From NCBI GenBank assembly GCA_903908495.1, contig CAIVSK010000028.1, positions 1 through 64,000 on the forward strand: 64,000 nucleotides of DNA, in the 5' to 3' direction. Source of the DNA: Akkermansiaceae bacterium (GTDB taxonomy: Bacteria; Verrucomicrobiota; Verrucomicrobiia; Verrucomicrobiales; Akkermansiaceae). A program made the translations under genes and the position numbers. The notes beneath the pieces are model-generated. The model was given only the letters and a program-made list of their open reading frames with translations, was not told where the DNA came from and did no database searches. This document shows, in pieces, positions 39,386-49,457 of the stretch; the first letter of the stretch is position 1; each line of letters begins with the position of its first letter.

Positions 39386-39910
39386 ATGAAAGCCACCACG
39401 CTCATCGCCCTCGCCACCCTTCTTGGCTCCAGCGCCTTTGTCGCCGCCCAAGACACACCGGCCGCCCCCACCCGCCCCGCCCGCACCCCGCGCGCTCCCA
39501 CCGCCGAACAAATCAAGGAATTTGACAAGAATGGCGACGGCAAACTCGACGAGACCGAGCTGAAAGCGATGCAGGACGCCCGCAAGGCGAAGGCTGAAGC
39601 CATGCAGAAAGCCAACCTGGAAAAATATGACGCCAACAAGAATGGCAAGCTCGACCCGGAAGAAATCGCCAAGATGCGCGCCGACCGCGAAGCCGAAATG
39701 ATCAAGAAGTATGACAAAGACGGCGACGGCAAACTTTCCGACGAAGAACGCAAGGCCATCCCTGCCAGCGAACGCTTCATGGGCGGCGGCGGCCAGGGTG
39801 GTCGCACCGGCACCGGCGGTCGCCGCGGCGGCGCTGCAGGCGGAGCCACTCCTCCTGCCGCTCCTCCTGCCGCTCCGGCTCCGACTCCGGCTCCCGATGC
39901 CACCAAATAA
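39386..39910 (+). CDS. Secreted EF-hand calcium-binding protein
   Basis: A 174-residue exported protein (signal peptide about 1-21, cleavage near VAAQ). Three EF-hand loops are spelled out: DKNGDGKLDETE (about 47-58), DANKNGKLDPEE (about 82-93) and DKDGDGKLSDEE (about 109-120), each with the 1,3,5,12 ligands. The tail is Gly-rich then Ala/Pro-rich, low complexity. Such small secreted EF-hand proteins are common in Planctomycetes and Verrucomicrobia; function unknown. A strong terminator follows 25 bp on. It stands alone on the plus strand between two minus-strand operons. Confidence 0.88.
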   Translation: MKATTLIALATLLGSSAFVAAQDTPAAPTRPARTPRAPTAEQIKEFDKNGDGKLDETELKAMQDARKAKAEAMQKANLEKYDANKNGKLDPEEIAKMRADREAEMIKKYDKDGDGKLSDEERKAIPASERFMGGGGQGGRTGTGGRRGGAAGGATPPAAPPAAPAPTPAPDATK

Positions 39911-39935
39911 TATCTAACGAACATTAGTTCCCTTC

Positions 39936-39970
39936 AACCGCAGATGGCAGCCGCCGTCTGCGGTTTTTTT
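39936..39970 (+). terminator. Intrinsic terminator after the EF-hand gene
   Basis: AACCGCAGA (39936-39944) pairs with TCTGCGGTT (39957-39965), followed by a run of T. The inner bases GGC/GCC allow a longer stem. Lies 25 bp past the stop codon. Confidence 0.88.
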
Positions 39971-40034
39971 ACGAGCATCGCGTCCTCTAACGCAGCGCCA
40001 GACTGTCCGTATCGGGCCGGCTGCGCAGTCCCAC

Positions 40035-40068
40035 TAAAAAAGCCGCACTCCGGTGAGAGAGTGCGGCT
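40035..40068 (-). terminator. Intrinsic terminator of the rplU-rpmA operon
   Basis: AGCCGCACTC (40041-40050) pairs perfectly with GAGTGCGGCT (40059-40068). On the minus strand the hairpin is followed by TTTTTTAG. It begins about 22 bp past the rpmA stop codon. Confidence 0.88.
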
Positions 40069-40090
40069 GGAAGAAAAACCGGAGAGGGTC

Positions 40091-40366
40091 TCAGTTCGCG
40101 GCAGCGGCGGCAGGCGCAGCGGCCGGCACGGCGATGTTGACGCGGCGGCCTTCGCGGTCGAAGAGCACCTTGCCATCGACCAGCGCAAAGAGCGTGTGAT
40201 CGCGGCCCATGCCGACGCCGATGCCCGGATGCACCTTGGTGCCGCGCTGACGAATGATGATATTGCCGGCGATGACGGCTTGACCGCCGAATTTTTTCAC
40301 GCCGAGGCGTTTGCTGCGGGAATCGCGACCGTTTTTGACGGAGCCTTGTCCTTTTTTATGGGCCAT
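40091..40366 (-). CDS. rpmA: 50S ribosomal protein L27
   Basis: A 91-residue large-subunit protein near the peptidyl transferase centre. [20 protein letters not shown] is the standard bacterial start with no cleavable N-terminal extension of the Firmicutes type. [22 protein letters not shown] is canonical. The C-terminus ends in an Ala/Pro-rich tail. Directly downstream of rplU (24 bp), the usual pair; obgE, often third, is not present. Confidence 0.97.
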   Translation of the reverse strand: MAHKKGQGSVKNGRDSRSKRLGVKKFGGQAVIAGNIIIRQRGTKVHPGIGVGMGRDHTLFALVDGKVLFDREGRRVNIAVPAAAPAAAAAN

Positions 40367-40390
40367 GGTAAGAGGGGGTGGGGATGGGGA

Positions 40391-40705
40391 TTAGCCGGCG
40401 ATCGAGACGATCTCGAGCTTGGTGAGGTGACGACGGAAGCCCTTGGTCTTGTGGAACCCCTTGCGGCGCTTGAACTTGAACGCGATGCCTTTGGGTCCGC
40501 GGAATTGGCTGACGACCTTGGCGGTGACCAAGGCACCGGCCACGGTGGGGGCACCGATCTTGACACTTTCGCCTTCGCCCAAAATCAGGACGTCGGTGAA
40601 TTGGATTTCAGAATCGACTTCGGCGTCGAGCTTTTCGACGTCGAATTGTTCGCCTTGTTGGATGCGGTATTGTTTGCCGCCGGTTTTGATCACTGCGTAG
40701 GCCAT
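40391..40705 (-). CDS. rplU: 50S ribosomal protein L21
   Basis: A 104-residue protein. MAYAVIKTGGKQYRIQQGE is the invariant start, so the longer in-frame reading is rejected. GEGESVKIGAPTV and the KRRKGFHKTKGFRRHLTKLEI motif are present. First gene of the rplU-rpmA pair. Confidence 0.97.
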   Translation of the reverse strand: MAYAVIKTGGKQYRIQQGEQFDVEKLDAEVDSEIQFTDVLILGEGESVKIGAPTVAGALVTAKVVSQFRGPKGIAFKFKRRKGFHKTKGFRRHLTKLEIVSIAG

Positions 40706-41120
40706 GGCCGTTTGGGGAAATGTGGAGTTGCTCCGCCATTGTGGGCGGGCAGGGAGATCAACACGCTCCCTACCCCTAGGCAAGGTTTTTTTTTAGAAAT
40801 TTCGGCAAATTCGTTTCCGGCGGGCCTGCCGTCGCGCGCCCCGGCGTCCCGCGTTACTTTCGGCGGCCGGTGGCGCTTGCGGCTGGAATGGGTGTTGGCA
40901 GGGAGTGCATGGGCTTGAGCACCCGGCGGACCGACCAAGAAATAAAGAAGTAGATTTCTTGCATTATGCGGGGCCTGGGATAGTTTGTCGGCTGGATTTG
41001 CGCGATTGGCACCCGAACGCCGCCCGGCATCCCGGCAATTCCGGCCGCAGTTGACTGCGGCGGAATCGTCCGGCGGCAATCGAGCTTTTCCAGTTACCCG
41101 ACCTCCAACCCTTCCGACTT
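40706..41120. other. Divergent intergenic region, 415 bp
   Basis: This lies between rplU (minus) and a large secreted protein (plus) and must hold both promoters. A T-rich tract at 40786-40802 is the likely upstream part of the rplU promoter. A second AT-rich patch at 40938-40966 (AAGAAATAAAGAAGTAG) may serve the plus-strand gene. No spaced -35/-10 pair could be assigned with confidence, and no gene is seen. Confidence 0.35.
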
Positions 41121-44100
41121 ATGCAACCCTGGTTCCGTCTCGTCATGATTTCGGCGTCGCTGCTGGCGCATTTCACCCCGACCGCCGTGGCGCAGGACGC
41201 GCCGCAGCTTGCCCTTGAGATGCAGGCGGGCCGGCGTCTGGTGCTGCGCTGGCAAGCCACCGCCGGCACGACGCAGCTGGTGTGGTCGGATACACTCGGC
41301 AATGCGAGCGGCTGGCAACCGCTGGCCGGGGCGCAACCGCTGGGCGGCGATGCTTGGCAGGCGGAGTTTCAGGCGACGCCGCCGCGCGCGTTTTTCAGGC
41401 TGCAAGCGCCGGGCCTGCCTGTGGCGCCGCCCAATCCGCGGCTCGTGATGGTCGGCGATCATTTCCAACTCGAGTGGGACTCGACCAGCGATGCCGCCGG
41501 CTACGTCGTGTATGTCGGGCTGAGCCCCGACGTCGGCCCGGTCAACAGCCTGCTGCGGCTGGTCGTGCCATTGGCGAATGCGGTCGAGATCCAGGGCCTG
41601 ACAGCCGGCGGGACGTATTTCATCACCGTGGCGGCGACCAACGGCGCGGGCGAAGGACCGCCAGCGGCACCGGTCAGCGGGGTGTTCGGGCCGAAAGGTG
41701 TGCTGGCGGGCACGGCGGTGCAATCGTTCCAACTCAGCAGCGGCGAGGCATTTGACGTGGTGGCGGAAGGTGCGGGAATCACGCTCATTGCGGCGGCAAA
41801 CCCGAAGGCGCAGGCGCGGGCCGCCACGGCCGACGACAACGGGCAGGTCCGCTTTGCGAATCTGCCGGCCGGCGACTATCTGATCGGCTACGGATTTCAA
41901 GGGCAGACCGGGGTGCTGAAGACTCCGGTGACGGTGCCGGAGGGCGGCGTTGCGATCATGCCCATCCGCCTGCCGGGCGGGACGTCGACGCCCGGCGCCA
42001 CCTTGGTTGGCACGCTGGCGCTGGCCGACGGCAGCCCGGCACGCAACGACATCGAGGAATTCGGCATCCACGTTGAGGCGCAATTGCGGGCGGTGCTGGC
42101 AAGCGGCACGGAGCGCGCGATCCGTCCCAACCGCAGCGGTGCATGGGCACTCACCGGCCTGACCAGCGCGGATTACCCGCTGTCGCTGGTGATGGACTAC
42201 CAAGGCCTGCATCAGCGCGTCACGGCGGTCACCGCAGCTCCCTCGAAGCTGGCGCGGATCGATCTGCGGTTTGCAGAAACCCTGCCCACCGTCAAACGGG
42301 TGACCTTTTTCCAAAACGGCAAGGAAGTCCAAAGCATCACCCCCGGTGTGCCGGTGACCGTCAGCGGCGAGATCGACAACCCGGACGGCCTGGCGCTCGA
42401 GCCGCGCTGGATCGCCGAATTCAACGGCGAAAAACAACTGGCGACCGGCACCGCGCCGGTATTCGTTTTCAACCAGCCGCCCGGTCCGGACGCACCCGGG
42501 TCCGGCGATGTGCTGGACGGCGGGATGGTGCGCGTCAGGTTCATCCCCGCGCCCATCGATATCGGCCCCTACTTTGGCATCGCCATCGCTGAAGGCGGCG
42601 GCGCCACCATCGCCGGGGTCGGTTGCTGGTCCGGGCTGGTCGGCCAGTGGAGTCCGTACGGGCCGGATGTCATCGCCGGCGCACTTCCCGCCACCATCAC
42701 CGTCACCCATTCCGGCCCGCTCTCGCCGAGCAGCACCACCACCATCAATAACAACGCCGGCGGCTACTTCGAGCTGCCCGTCGATCCGACCTCCGTCCCG
42801 CCCTACCTCGTGCGGGTGGACAAGCCCGGCTTCATGCGGTTTCTCTGGCCCTTCGAGTCGCGCCTGCCGACGGAGGCGACGTATTGCGTGACCGCGACGA
42901 CGACCAGCTACCAATCGCAGAATCCCAGCGGACCGCGCGTTTTCACCCATCCGCTCGGCGGTACGGTCACCATTCCATGGGGCGAAGTGATCGATCCGCT
43001 CAATCAGCATTGGTACGGCGACATCATTGTGACGATGACGACGTTTGATCCCACGGTGCGGCACCCCCTGCCGCCCGGTGCGGAAGTGCGCGGGACGAAT
43101 CTGCGCAACGGCATCCTGGCCTATGGCGGCGTATGGTTCGAGATCACCGATTATGTCGGCGTGCCGCTGATGCCCACCGCCGCCTGCACGCTGACGTTGA
43201 AAGTTCCCGCCTCCGTTCCCGGCACGACGCTGCCCGGCTACCATCAGGTGGAAACCACGGGCTACTTCGAGCGCTGGGGCTACGGCGCCGGCACCGACGC
43301 GCAAAAGACGGGCACCGGGCAGTTCACCATCTCGCTGGGAACCAAGGGGCTTTTCCTCGTCGGCTACGACTGGCCGCTGGTTGAGATGTTCATCGATAAC
43401 GACCGGACGCTTGGCTACCCGTTCGATGTGCTGGTCGGCAAGTCGATCTTCCCCGTGACGGCGCAGGGGTACCATCAGGTGAACACCGGTCACCTGTTCG
43501 CCCCCTCACAGGCGGTCACCGAGCTCAACGTGCTCGATCTGCGCCACGCACCCGGCCTGTACTATCCGAACCCGGCGACGCCCACCTACTACCTGTCGCC
43601 AATGCAAAAAACCCCGGTCGTCACCAAGTCGTTCCTGCCCAATCCGGCCATCCCGGCACTGCCGGCCATTGCCACCTATGCCGCCGCCGTTTCCCTCAAG
43701 GACTCCGAGCCGAAACTCACCACCGTTGCACCCGGCAGCGCCGTGCTCAACAACCCCACCCAATTCCTGTCCCGCGGCGGCGTCAACTCCGCGGCCGATG
43801 CCCAGGACTATTACACCCGCATCAACGCGCCGGCGACGCTGGCCCAATGGCGCACACTCAACGGGTTTCCCGCGCGCTTCGGCGGGCCGCTCGCCGGCGT
43901 CAGCGCGGACGATTACGCCACCGCCTACTACCACAACCTTGGCGATCTCGGCTTCGCCCGCGCCCAGACGATGCGGGTGAAATTCTCCGCCTTCGATGCC
44001 GGCTACGACACCGCCTATGCCGTCACCAACTACGGCTCGCTGGATGACGCGATCTGCGGCCGCGGCGCCGTCGCCACGGTGTGCATGGACTTTGCCAAGC

Positions 44101-44783
44101 GCAACGACACCGGAGCACTCAGCCCGACGCGCTATACCCGCTTCTACGTCTACGGCAGCAATGGCCTGCTGCTCAAGCAGGCGGACCTCGACGGTGCGGG
44201 CTTGAAAGGCGTGCCGAATCTGTGCGTCACCTGCCACGGGGGCAATTTTTACGACGGCAGCGACCCCGGCCGAACCCCCAACCTCGGGTCCCGTTTCCTG
44301 CCCTTCGACTTGGAAAGCTACACCTACCACCCCAAGTTCGGCGTGCCGCAGGCCGAACTGGCCCGCATGAACAAGGGCGTCCTGCTCACCGGCCCCACCG
44401 CCGCCACCGCCGACCTCATCGCCGGTTGGTATGGCACGCCCAATCCGCTCACCAACTTGTACGCCTTCAACCAAAACTACGTGCCCACCACCGGCGCACT
44501 GTCCTGGGCAGCCAACCCCGGCCTTTACAGCAACGTCTTCAAGGGTGCCTGCCGGGTCTGCCACAACTCGCGCGAAACCACCGGCTATGTCCAGTTCGCC
44601 TCGCTGAGCGCCTTGCAGGCATCCGGCTTCGGCAACTATCCGGTGGGCTCGTCGCTGCAAATGCCCCACGCCCAGCGGCCGTGGGGCATCTTCTGGGGCT
44701 CCCGCGCCGCGGCCAATCTCGGCCACCCCGTCACCGACATGCCCACCGTGCTGCAATTGCTCGGCGGCACCCTGTATCGTTAG
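41121..44783 (+). CDS. Large secreted protein with FN3 domain and two C-terminal heme c motifs
   Basis: A 1220-residue exported protein (signal MQPWFRLVMISASLLAHFTPTAVAQ). Residues about 105-190 are a fibronectin type III domain (YVVYVGLSPD, GLTAGGTYFITVAATNGAGEG). Carboxypeptidase-regulatory-like beta domains follow (DDNGQVRFANLPAGDYLIGY; NNNAGGYFELPVD). The C-terminal 350 residues form a cytochrome-like region with CVTCHGG at 1035-1039 and CRVCHNS at 1144-1148, so two hemes c are expected. No membrane anchor or sorting tail was found. A surface redox or dehydrogenase-linked role is possible; the family is not recognised. It lies 250 bp ahead of the complex I operon. Confidence 0.75.
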   Translation: MQPWFRLVMISASLLAHFTPTAVAQDAPQLALEMQAGRRLVLRWQATAGTTQLVWSDTLGNASGWQPLAGAQPLGGDAWQAEFQATPPRAFFRLQAPGLPVAPPNPRLVMVGDHFQLEWDSTSDAAGYVVYVGLSPDVGPVNSLLRLVVPLANAVEIQGLTAGGTYFITVAATNGAGEGPPAAPVSGVFGPKGVLAGTAVQSFQLSSGEAFDVVAEGAGITLIAAANPKAQARAATADDNGQVRFANLPAGDYLIGYGFQGQTGVLKTPVTVPEGGVAIMPIRLPGGTSTPGATLVGTLALADGSPARNDIEEFGIHVEAQLRAVLASGTERAIRPNRSGAWALTGLTSADYPLSLVMDYQGLHQRVTAVTAAPSKLARIDLRFAETLPTVKRVTFFQNGKEVQSITPGVPVTVSGEIDNPDGLALEPRWIAEFNGEKQLATGTAPVFVFNQPPGPDAPGSGDVLDGGMVRVRFIPAPIDIGPYFGIAIAEGGGATIAGVGCWSGLVGQWSPYGPDVIAGALPATITVTHSGPLSPSSTTTINNNAGGYFELPVDPTSVPPYLVRVDKPGFMRFLWPFESRLPTEATYCVTATTTSYQSQNPSGPRVFTHPLGGTVTIPWGEVIDPLNQHWYGDIIVTMTTFDPTVRHPLPPGAEVRGTNLRNGILAYGGVWFEITDYVGVPLMPTAACTLTLKVPASVPGTTLPGYHQVETTGYFERWGYGAGTDAQKTGTGQFTISLGTKGLFLVGYDWPLVEMFIDNDRTLGYPFDVLVGKSIFPVTAQGYHQVNTGHLFAPSQAVTELNVLDLRHAPGLYYPNPATPTYYLSPMQKTPVVTKSFLPNPAIPALPAIATYAAAVSLKDSEPKLTTVAPGSAVLNNPTQFLSRGGVNSAADAQDYYTRINAPATLAQWRTLNGFPARFGGPLAGVSADDYATAYYHNLGDLGFARAQTMRVKFSAFDAGYDTAYAVTNYGSLDDAICGRGAVATVCMDFAKRNDTGALSPTRYTRFYVYGSNGLLLKQADLDGAGLKGVPNLCVTCHGGNFYDGSDPGRTPNLGSRFLPFDLESYTYHPKFGVPQAELARMNKGVLLTGPTAATADLIAGWYGTPNPLTNLYAFNQNYVPTTGALSWAANPGLYSNVFKGACRVCHNSRETTGYVQFASLSALQASGFGNYPVGSSLQMPHAQRPWGIFWGSRAAANLGHPVTDMPTVLQLLGGTLYR

Positions 44784-45033
44784 TCAAGAAGTGGTATCTG
44801 CGGCGTATTTCAGAGGTCGAGCGGAGCCGACCGGGTCAATTTGCGCTTTGGTTCTTTTGTTGCTTGACGGCGAGGCCGTTCCCTAGCTTCTTCCGGCAGC
44901 CGCAATTCTCGGTGATTGGCTTGGATCGAGGGTGGCGGCCGCAGTCTGATTGCTGCTTCCTGCTGAGGGATTGGTAGGGGCGTGAGCAACGGATTGAGCT
45001 GAAAAAGCACCCGGAGGACCCGATTCGAGACGC

Positions 45034-45663
45034 ATGGCAATTGATCAAAAACTAGCGGAAGACCTGAAATCGCAGGGAGTGCATGTCACTTCCTTCGAGA
45101 GCTTGATCAATTGGGGCCGCTCCAGTTCGCTGTGGCCGATGCAATTTGGCCTGGCCTGCTGCGCCATCGAGATGATTGCCGCCACCATGGCCAAATACGA
45201 CATGGCGCGCTTTGGTGCCGAGGTGTTCCGGCCCTCGCCGCGGCAGGCGGACCTGATGATTGTGGCCGGCACCGTGACCAAGAAAATGGCACCGCAAGTG
45301 GTCCGTCTCTACAACCAAATGGCCGAGCCGAAATACGTCATCGCCATGGGCGCTTGCGCGATTTCCGGCGGCCCGTTCAAGGATGGCTACAACGTGCTCA
45401 AAGGCATCGACCGCTTCATCCCGGTGGACGTGTCCATCCCCGGCTGCCCGCCACGGCCCGAAGCCTTGCTCCACGGCCTGATGACCTTGCAGAAAAAAAT
45501 TGCCAAGGAAAAACTCATGGGTAGCAGCCGAGCGCGCCACGCCGATCCCAACGGCCCCGGCGACCTGCCGGTGCCCGCATTCGGCCCGCACGACCTCGAG
45601 CCGACCTTCAACCCGGACGTTTGGAATCCGCCCGCCATCACCCGCGACGCCAGCGAATCATGA
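45034..45663 (+). CDS. nuoB: NADH-quinone oxidoreductase subunit B
   Basis: A 209-residue peripheral-arm subunit that carries the N2 [4Fe-4S] cluster, last in the chain to quinone. All ligands are visible: the tandem Cys in [10 protein letters not shown], Cys in MGACAISGG, and Cys in IPGCPPRPE. First gene of the operon; nuoA, its usual predecessor, is absent and does not fit in the 250-bp upstream gap. Overlaps nuoC by ATGA. Confidence 0.97.
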   Translation: MAIDQKLAEDLKSQGVHVTSFESLINWGRSSSLWPMQFGLACCAIEMIAATMAKYDMARFGAEVFRPSPRQADLMIVAGTVTKKMAPQVVRLYNQMAEPKYVIAMGACAISGGPFKDGYNVLKGIDRFIPVDVSIPGCPPRPEALLHGLMTLQKKIAKEKLMGSSRARHADPNGPGDLPVPAFGPHDLEPTFNPDVWNPPAITRDASES

Positions 45664-46268
45664 CGCCCGACCTCCCCGCCATCCTCGCCCGCCTGCAGGC
45701 CGCCCTGCCCGCGGCCGGCCTCGTCCATCTGCGCAACCCCGGCCCCGCCGCCCAGGACTCACTGCTCGTCGCTCACGATTCACTCGTCGCCGTGTGCCAG
45801 ACCCTGCGCGACACCCCGGAGCTGGCGTTCGATTTCCTATCCAATGTGAGCGGCGTCGATTGGCCCGAACCGGCCAAGGCCGACGCCGTGGCGGTGCCGC
45901 CCGAAGGCACCGCGCCAGCCGCCGGTGGCTTTCTGGAGGTCGTCTATCACCTGTATTCCACCGCCCGCCGCTGCGGCCCGCTGGTGCTGCGGGCGCGCAC
46001 CCTGGACCGCCAGGCCCAGGTGTTTGTGCCCTCGGTGGTGGCGGTCTATCGCAGCGCCGACTACCAGGAACGCGAAATCTTCGATTTGTTCGGCGTCATT
46101 TTCACCGGGCATCCGGACCTGCGCCGCATCCTGATGTGGGAGGAATTCGTCGATCACCCGATGCGCAAGGATTACGTGGCACCCGACGATTACGAGTACG
46201 AACCCACACCCCACGATGCCGTGTTGGAAAAAGCCAAACTGCATTACCCCGCCAAACCTGAAATCTGA
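45660..46268 (+). CDS. nuoC: NADH-quinone oxidoreductase subunit C
   Basis: A 202-residue peripheral-arm subunit. The conserved C-terminal block [30 protein letters not shown] and HPMRKDY are present. Stand-alone, not fused to NuoD as in E. coli. Start chosen at the ATGA overlap with nuoB; the longer reading lies inside nuoB. nuoD follows 30 bp later. Confidence 0.95.
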   Translation: MTPDLPAILARLQAALPAAGLVHLRNPGPAAQDSLLVAHDSLVAVCQTLRDTPELAFDFLSNVSGVDWPEPAKADAVAVPPEGTAPAAGGFLEVVYHLYSTARRCGPLVLRARTLDRQAQVFVPSVVAVYRSADYQEREIFDLFGVIFTGHPDLRRILMWEEFVDHPMRKDYVAPDDYEYEPTPHDAVLEKAKLHYPAKPEI

Positions 46269-46298
46269 AATCCGCGGTTTCCAACTGAATTTTCCCGA

Positions 46299-47459
46299 AT
46301 GATTTCCAACCCGTTCATGTCGCCCGCCGCCGCCCCTGCCTCTGTGCCGGAGTTGGATGAGGACCAATTGCTGCATGTCTCGTTAGGCCCGCAGCACCCC
46401 TCCACCCACGGCGTGTTCCGCATGAACGTCGTGCTCGACGGCGAAACCGTCGTGAGCCTCAAGCCGGTCTTCGGCTACCTTCACCGCAATCACGAGAAAA
46501 TCGCCGAGGGCGTCACCTTCCTCTCGTCGATGCCGTTCACCGACCGCCTCGATTACATCTGCCCGCTGACCAACAACTGGGCCTATGCCCAGGCCGTGGA
46601 AAAACTCGCCGGCATCGAGGTGCCGGAGCGCGCCGAGTACATGCGCGTCATCACCGCCGAACTGACCCGCCTGATCAACCACACCGCATTTGTCGGGTTT
46701 TTCCTCGGCGACATGGGTGCCTGGGGCACCGCGCTGATGTATGCGTTCCGCGAGCGCGAAAAAATCCTCGATTTGTTCGAGGAACTCACCGGCGCGCGGA
46801 TGATGTCCAACTTCATGCGCTTCGGCGGTTGCCGCAACGACCTGCCCGCCGGCTGGGCGGCCAAGGCCAGCACCTTGGTGAATGAATTCCCGCGCTTTCT
46901 CGATGAATTGGAAAACCTCATCATCGGCAACGAAGTGCTCATCGCCCGCACCCAGAACGTCGGCGCGCTCCCCAAGGAAGCCCTGATCAATGGCGGCATC
47001 ACCGGACCGATGTTGCGCGCGGCCGGCGTCGCCTATGACATCCGCAAGGCCGAGCCCTACGGCATCTACGACCGCTTCAAATTCCGCATCCCGCTGGGCA
47101 CCACCGGCGATTGCTACGACCGCATGATGATCCGATTCCTGGAATTGCGCGAGTCGCTCGCCATCCTGCGCCAGGCACTCGACCAATTGCCAGAGGGGCA
47201 ATTCATCAACCCGAAGTCGAAAATCCGCAACTTCAAGGCCCCGGTCGGCGAGGCCTACGCCCGCATCGAAGGGCCCAAGGGAGAACTCGGCTTCTACCTC
47301 ATCAGCGACGGCTCGACCAATCCATTCCGCTACCGCATCCGCCCGCCCAGCTTCATCAACCTGACATTGCTCGAAGACATGTGCCTCGGCCTCGACCTCG
47401 CCGACGTGGTCATCATCCTCGGCAGCGTCGATATCGTGTTAGGTGAAGTTGATAGATAA
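46299..47459 (+). CDS. nuoD: NADH-quinone oxidoreductase subunit D
   Basis: A 386-residue subunit that forms the quinone pocket with Nuo[14 protein letters not shown] near 31-43 holds the quinone-head His; the conserved Tyr in the HNYEK-equivalent region ([12 protein letters not shown]) is followed by [37 protein letters not shown] at the C-terminus shows the protein is full length. It keeps [NiFe]-hydrogenase-like architecture but lacks the metal-binding Cys, as in all complex I. Confidence 0.97.
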   Translation: MISNPFMSPAAAPASVPELDEDQLLHVSLGPQHPSTHGVFRMNVVLDGETVVSLKPVFGYLHRNHEKIAEGVTFLSSMPFTDRLDYICPLTNNWAYAQAVEKLAGIEVPERAEYMRVITAELTRLINHTAFVGFFLGDMGAWGTALMYAFREREKILDLFEELTGARMMSNFMRFGGCRNDLPAGWAAKASTLVNEFPRFLDELENLIIGNEVLIARTQNVGALPKEALINGGITGPMLRAAGVAYDIRKAEPYGIYDRFKFRIPLGTTGDCYDRMMIRFLELRESLAILRQALDQLPEGQFINPKSKIRNFKAPVGEAYARIEGPKGELGFYLISDGSTNPFRYRIRPPSFINLTLLEDMCLGLDLADVVIILGSVDIVLGEVDR

Positions 47460-47466
47460 TCATCGC

Positions 47467-48135
47467 ATGGAATCTCCCGCACCCACCACCCGCGCTTCAA
47501 GCCCGCCGCCTGCGGCAGGCTGGTCCCTGCCCGGCATCGGACTGCTCAAGGGCATGGCGGTGACCGCCGTCAACATGATCCAGAGTTATTACCGCAAGGA
47601 TCGCATGACGACCGTGCAGTATCCCGAGGAGCGTGCCCCGATCAGCCCCAACTTCCGCAATTTCCCCTTCCTGGTTTATGATGGGGACAACATGGCCGGG
47701 CTGCGCTGCACCGCGTGTTCGATTTGCGAGAAGGAATGCCCGCCGCAATGCATCTACATCGTGCTGGACCGCGATGAGAACGGCAAGTCGCTCAAACGCC
47801 CGAAAGTCTTTGATATCGATGTGTCCGTCTGCATGAACTGCGGGATTTGCGCCGAAGTTTGTCCGTTTGATTCAATCTACATGGACGGCCAGTACGAACT
47901 GGCCACCGGCGATCGCTTCGGCGGCCTGCTCTTCAACAAAGAGACGCTGGCGCGATCGACCGACTATCACGCCCAGCTCCGCCCGCTGGAAGCGGCCGAG
48001 GTGGCCGCCCGCCGCAAGGCAGAGGAAGAGAAAAAACTCGCCGCGCAAGCGGCCAAGGTAGCCAAAGCCAAATTGGAAAAGGAACAAAAGGAATTGAAAG
48101 CCAAAGAGGAGCAAGAGAAAGGAACCGGCGCATGA
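47467..48135 (+). CDS. nuoI: NADH-quinone oxidoreductase subunit I
   Basis: A 222-residue ferredoxin-type subunit with clusters N6a and N6b: CTACSICEKECP and CMNCGICAEVCP. The N-terminal amphipathic helix (LLKGMAVTAVNMIQSYYRK) fits membrane contact. A charged Ala/Lys/Glu-rich coiled-coil tail of about 45 residues after residue 178 is longer than in most NuoI. nuoH overlaps its stop by 4 bp. An upstream Met eight codons earlier overlaps nuoD and is less likely. Confidence 0.95.
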   Translation: MESPAPTTRASSPPPAAGWSLPGIGLLKGMAVTAVNMIQSYYRKDRMTTVQYPEERAPISPNFRNFPFLVYDGDNMAGLRCTACSICEKECPPQCIYIVLDRDENGKSLKRPKVFDIDVSVCMNCGICAEVCPFDSIYMDGQYELATGDRFGGLLFNKETLARSTDYHAQLRPLEAAEVAARRKAEEEKKLAAQAAKVAKAKLEKEQKELKAKEEQEKGTGA

Positions 48136-49415
48136 GAGTGCCCGCGTTGATCGCCCTGGTGCTGGGCTCCTTCCCAAGCCTGGGCCTGGCGGCAACCGAC
48201 AAGCCGCCGTTGCTAACCGGTGAGTCGCTGCCGCGGCTGCCCCAACGCTTGGTGGAAATGGCGCTGGAAGCGCTCAAGGCACCGGACTGGCTGGTGTCGC
48301 TCGCCTCATTCGCCACGGCGGCCGGCACGGTGGTGGCGGTCTTTCTATCCGCCTTCGCGCTATTGTCGCTGATCGAGCGCAAAACGCTGGCACGCGCCCA
48401 AAACCGCCTCGGCCCCAACCGCGCGGGCATTTTCGGCATTCTCCAACCGGTGGCCGACGGCATCAAGATGCTCACCAAGGAAGACATCGTCCCGACCAAG
48501 GCGGAATGGTTCCTGCACTTGGTGGCCCCGGTCATGATCGTCATTCCATCGATTCTGGCGCTGGGAGTCATTCCCTACGGCCGCGAGTGGCTGCCGGTGC
48601 CGCTGGAACTTGGCCTGGTGTTTTTCTTCGCCACCGGCACCATGACGGAAGTGGCGGTGTTCATTGCCGGGTGGGCCAGCGGCTCGAAGTTCCCGATGCT
48701 CGGGGCGATGCGCGCAATCTCGCAAATGATCAGTTATGAACTGCCGCTCATCATCTCCGCCCTGAGCGTCGTCATGCTCTCCGGCACCCTCTCGCTTGCC
48801 GACATCGTGGCGGCCCAGAGCGGCTATCATCTCGGCTTCATCCCGGCTTGGAACATTCTAACGCCCTGGGGCTTCGTGGCGGGCATCATCTTCCTGATAG
48901 CCGCCAACGCGGAAAGCAACCGCTGCCCGTTCGACCTGCCGGAAGGTGAGTCGGAAATCGTCGCCGGCCACATGACCGAGTACTCCGGATTCAAGTACGC
49001 GTTGTTTTTCATGGGCGAGTACCTCGGGCTGTTCGCCATCTCCGGGCTTGGCATCACCTTGTTTCTCGGCGGTTGGCAGGCCCCCTTGCCCGGCCTCGGG
49101 TTTGTGCCGTCGTGGTTCTGGTTCTTCGGCAAACTCGCCGCAATCATCTTCTTCTTCCTGTGGGTGCGCACCACTTTCCCGCGGGTGCGCGTCGACCAAT
49201 TGATGCGCTTCGCCTGGCTCTGCCTCATTCCCATCGCGCTGCTCACGCTGCCGGTCGCGGCGCTGTGGCACTTCACCGCCAATCCGGACGGCAGCAACGG
49301 AGTGCTCAGCTGGCTGCTGTGCTCGGCGATCCTGGCGGTCCCGTTCATCATCATCACCGTCATCTTCAACCGCCGCCTGGCACCCTCGCTCCGCACCTAC
49401 CACTACGCCGAATGA
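48132..49415 (+). CDS. nuoH: NADH-quinone oxidoreductase subunit H
   Basis: A 427-residue membrane subunit that contacts the peripheral arm and forms the quinone tunnel entrance. Conserved loops: ERKTLARAQNRLGPNRAG, DGIKMLTKEDIVP, AESNRCPFDLPEGESEIVAG (the acidic quinone-linked loop) and FPRVRVDQLM. An N-terminal extension of about 50 residues with a hydrophobic start precedes the first standard helix; it may be a signal-like segment. Followed not by nuoJ directly but by a 198-bp gap with an inverted repeat. Confidence 0.96.
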   Translation: MRVPALIALVLGSFPSLGLAATDKPPLLTGESLPRLPQRLVEMALEALKAPDWLVSLASFATAAGTVVAVFLSAFALLSLIERKTLARAQNRLGPNRAGIFGILQPVADGIKMLTKEDIVPTKAEWFLHLVAPVMIVIPSILALGVIPYGREWLPVPLELGLVFFFATGTMTEVAVFIAGWASGSKFPMLGAMRAISQMISYELPLIISALSVVMLSGTLSLADIVAAQSGYHLGFIPAWNILTPWGFVAGIIFLIAANAESNRCPFDLPEGESEIVAGHMTEYSGFKYALFFMGEYLGLFAISGLGITLFLGGWQAPLPGLGFVPSWFWFFGKLAAIIFFFLWVRTTFPRVRVDQLMRFAWLCLIPIALLTLPVAALWHFTANPDGSNGVLSWLLCSAILAVPFIIITVIFNRRLAPSLRTYHYAE

Positions 49416-49457
49416 TTCCGCGCAATCGCAGTGCTGTGAACTCTACCACCTTTTTTT

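Noticed and set aside
41094-43493. Minus-strand open frame of 799 codons
   Set aside because: Antisense to the diheme secreted protein, which has a signal peptide and CxxCH motifs.
44864-44889. TTGACG and TAGCTT upstream of nuoB as a promoter
   Set aside because: Spacer is 14 bp and the -10 match is poor; suggestive only.
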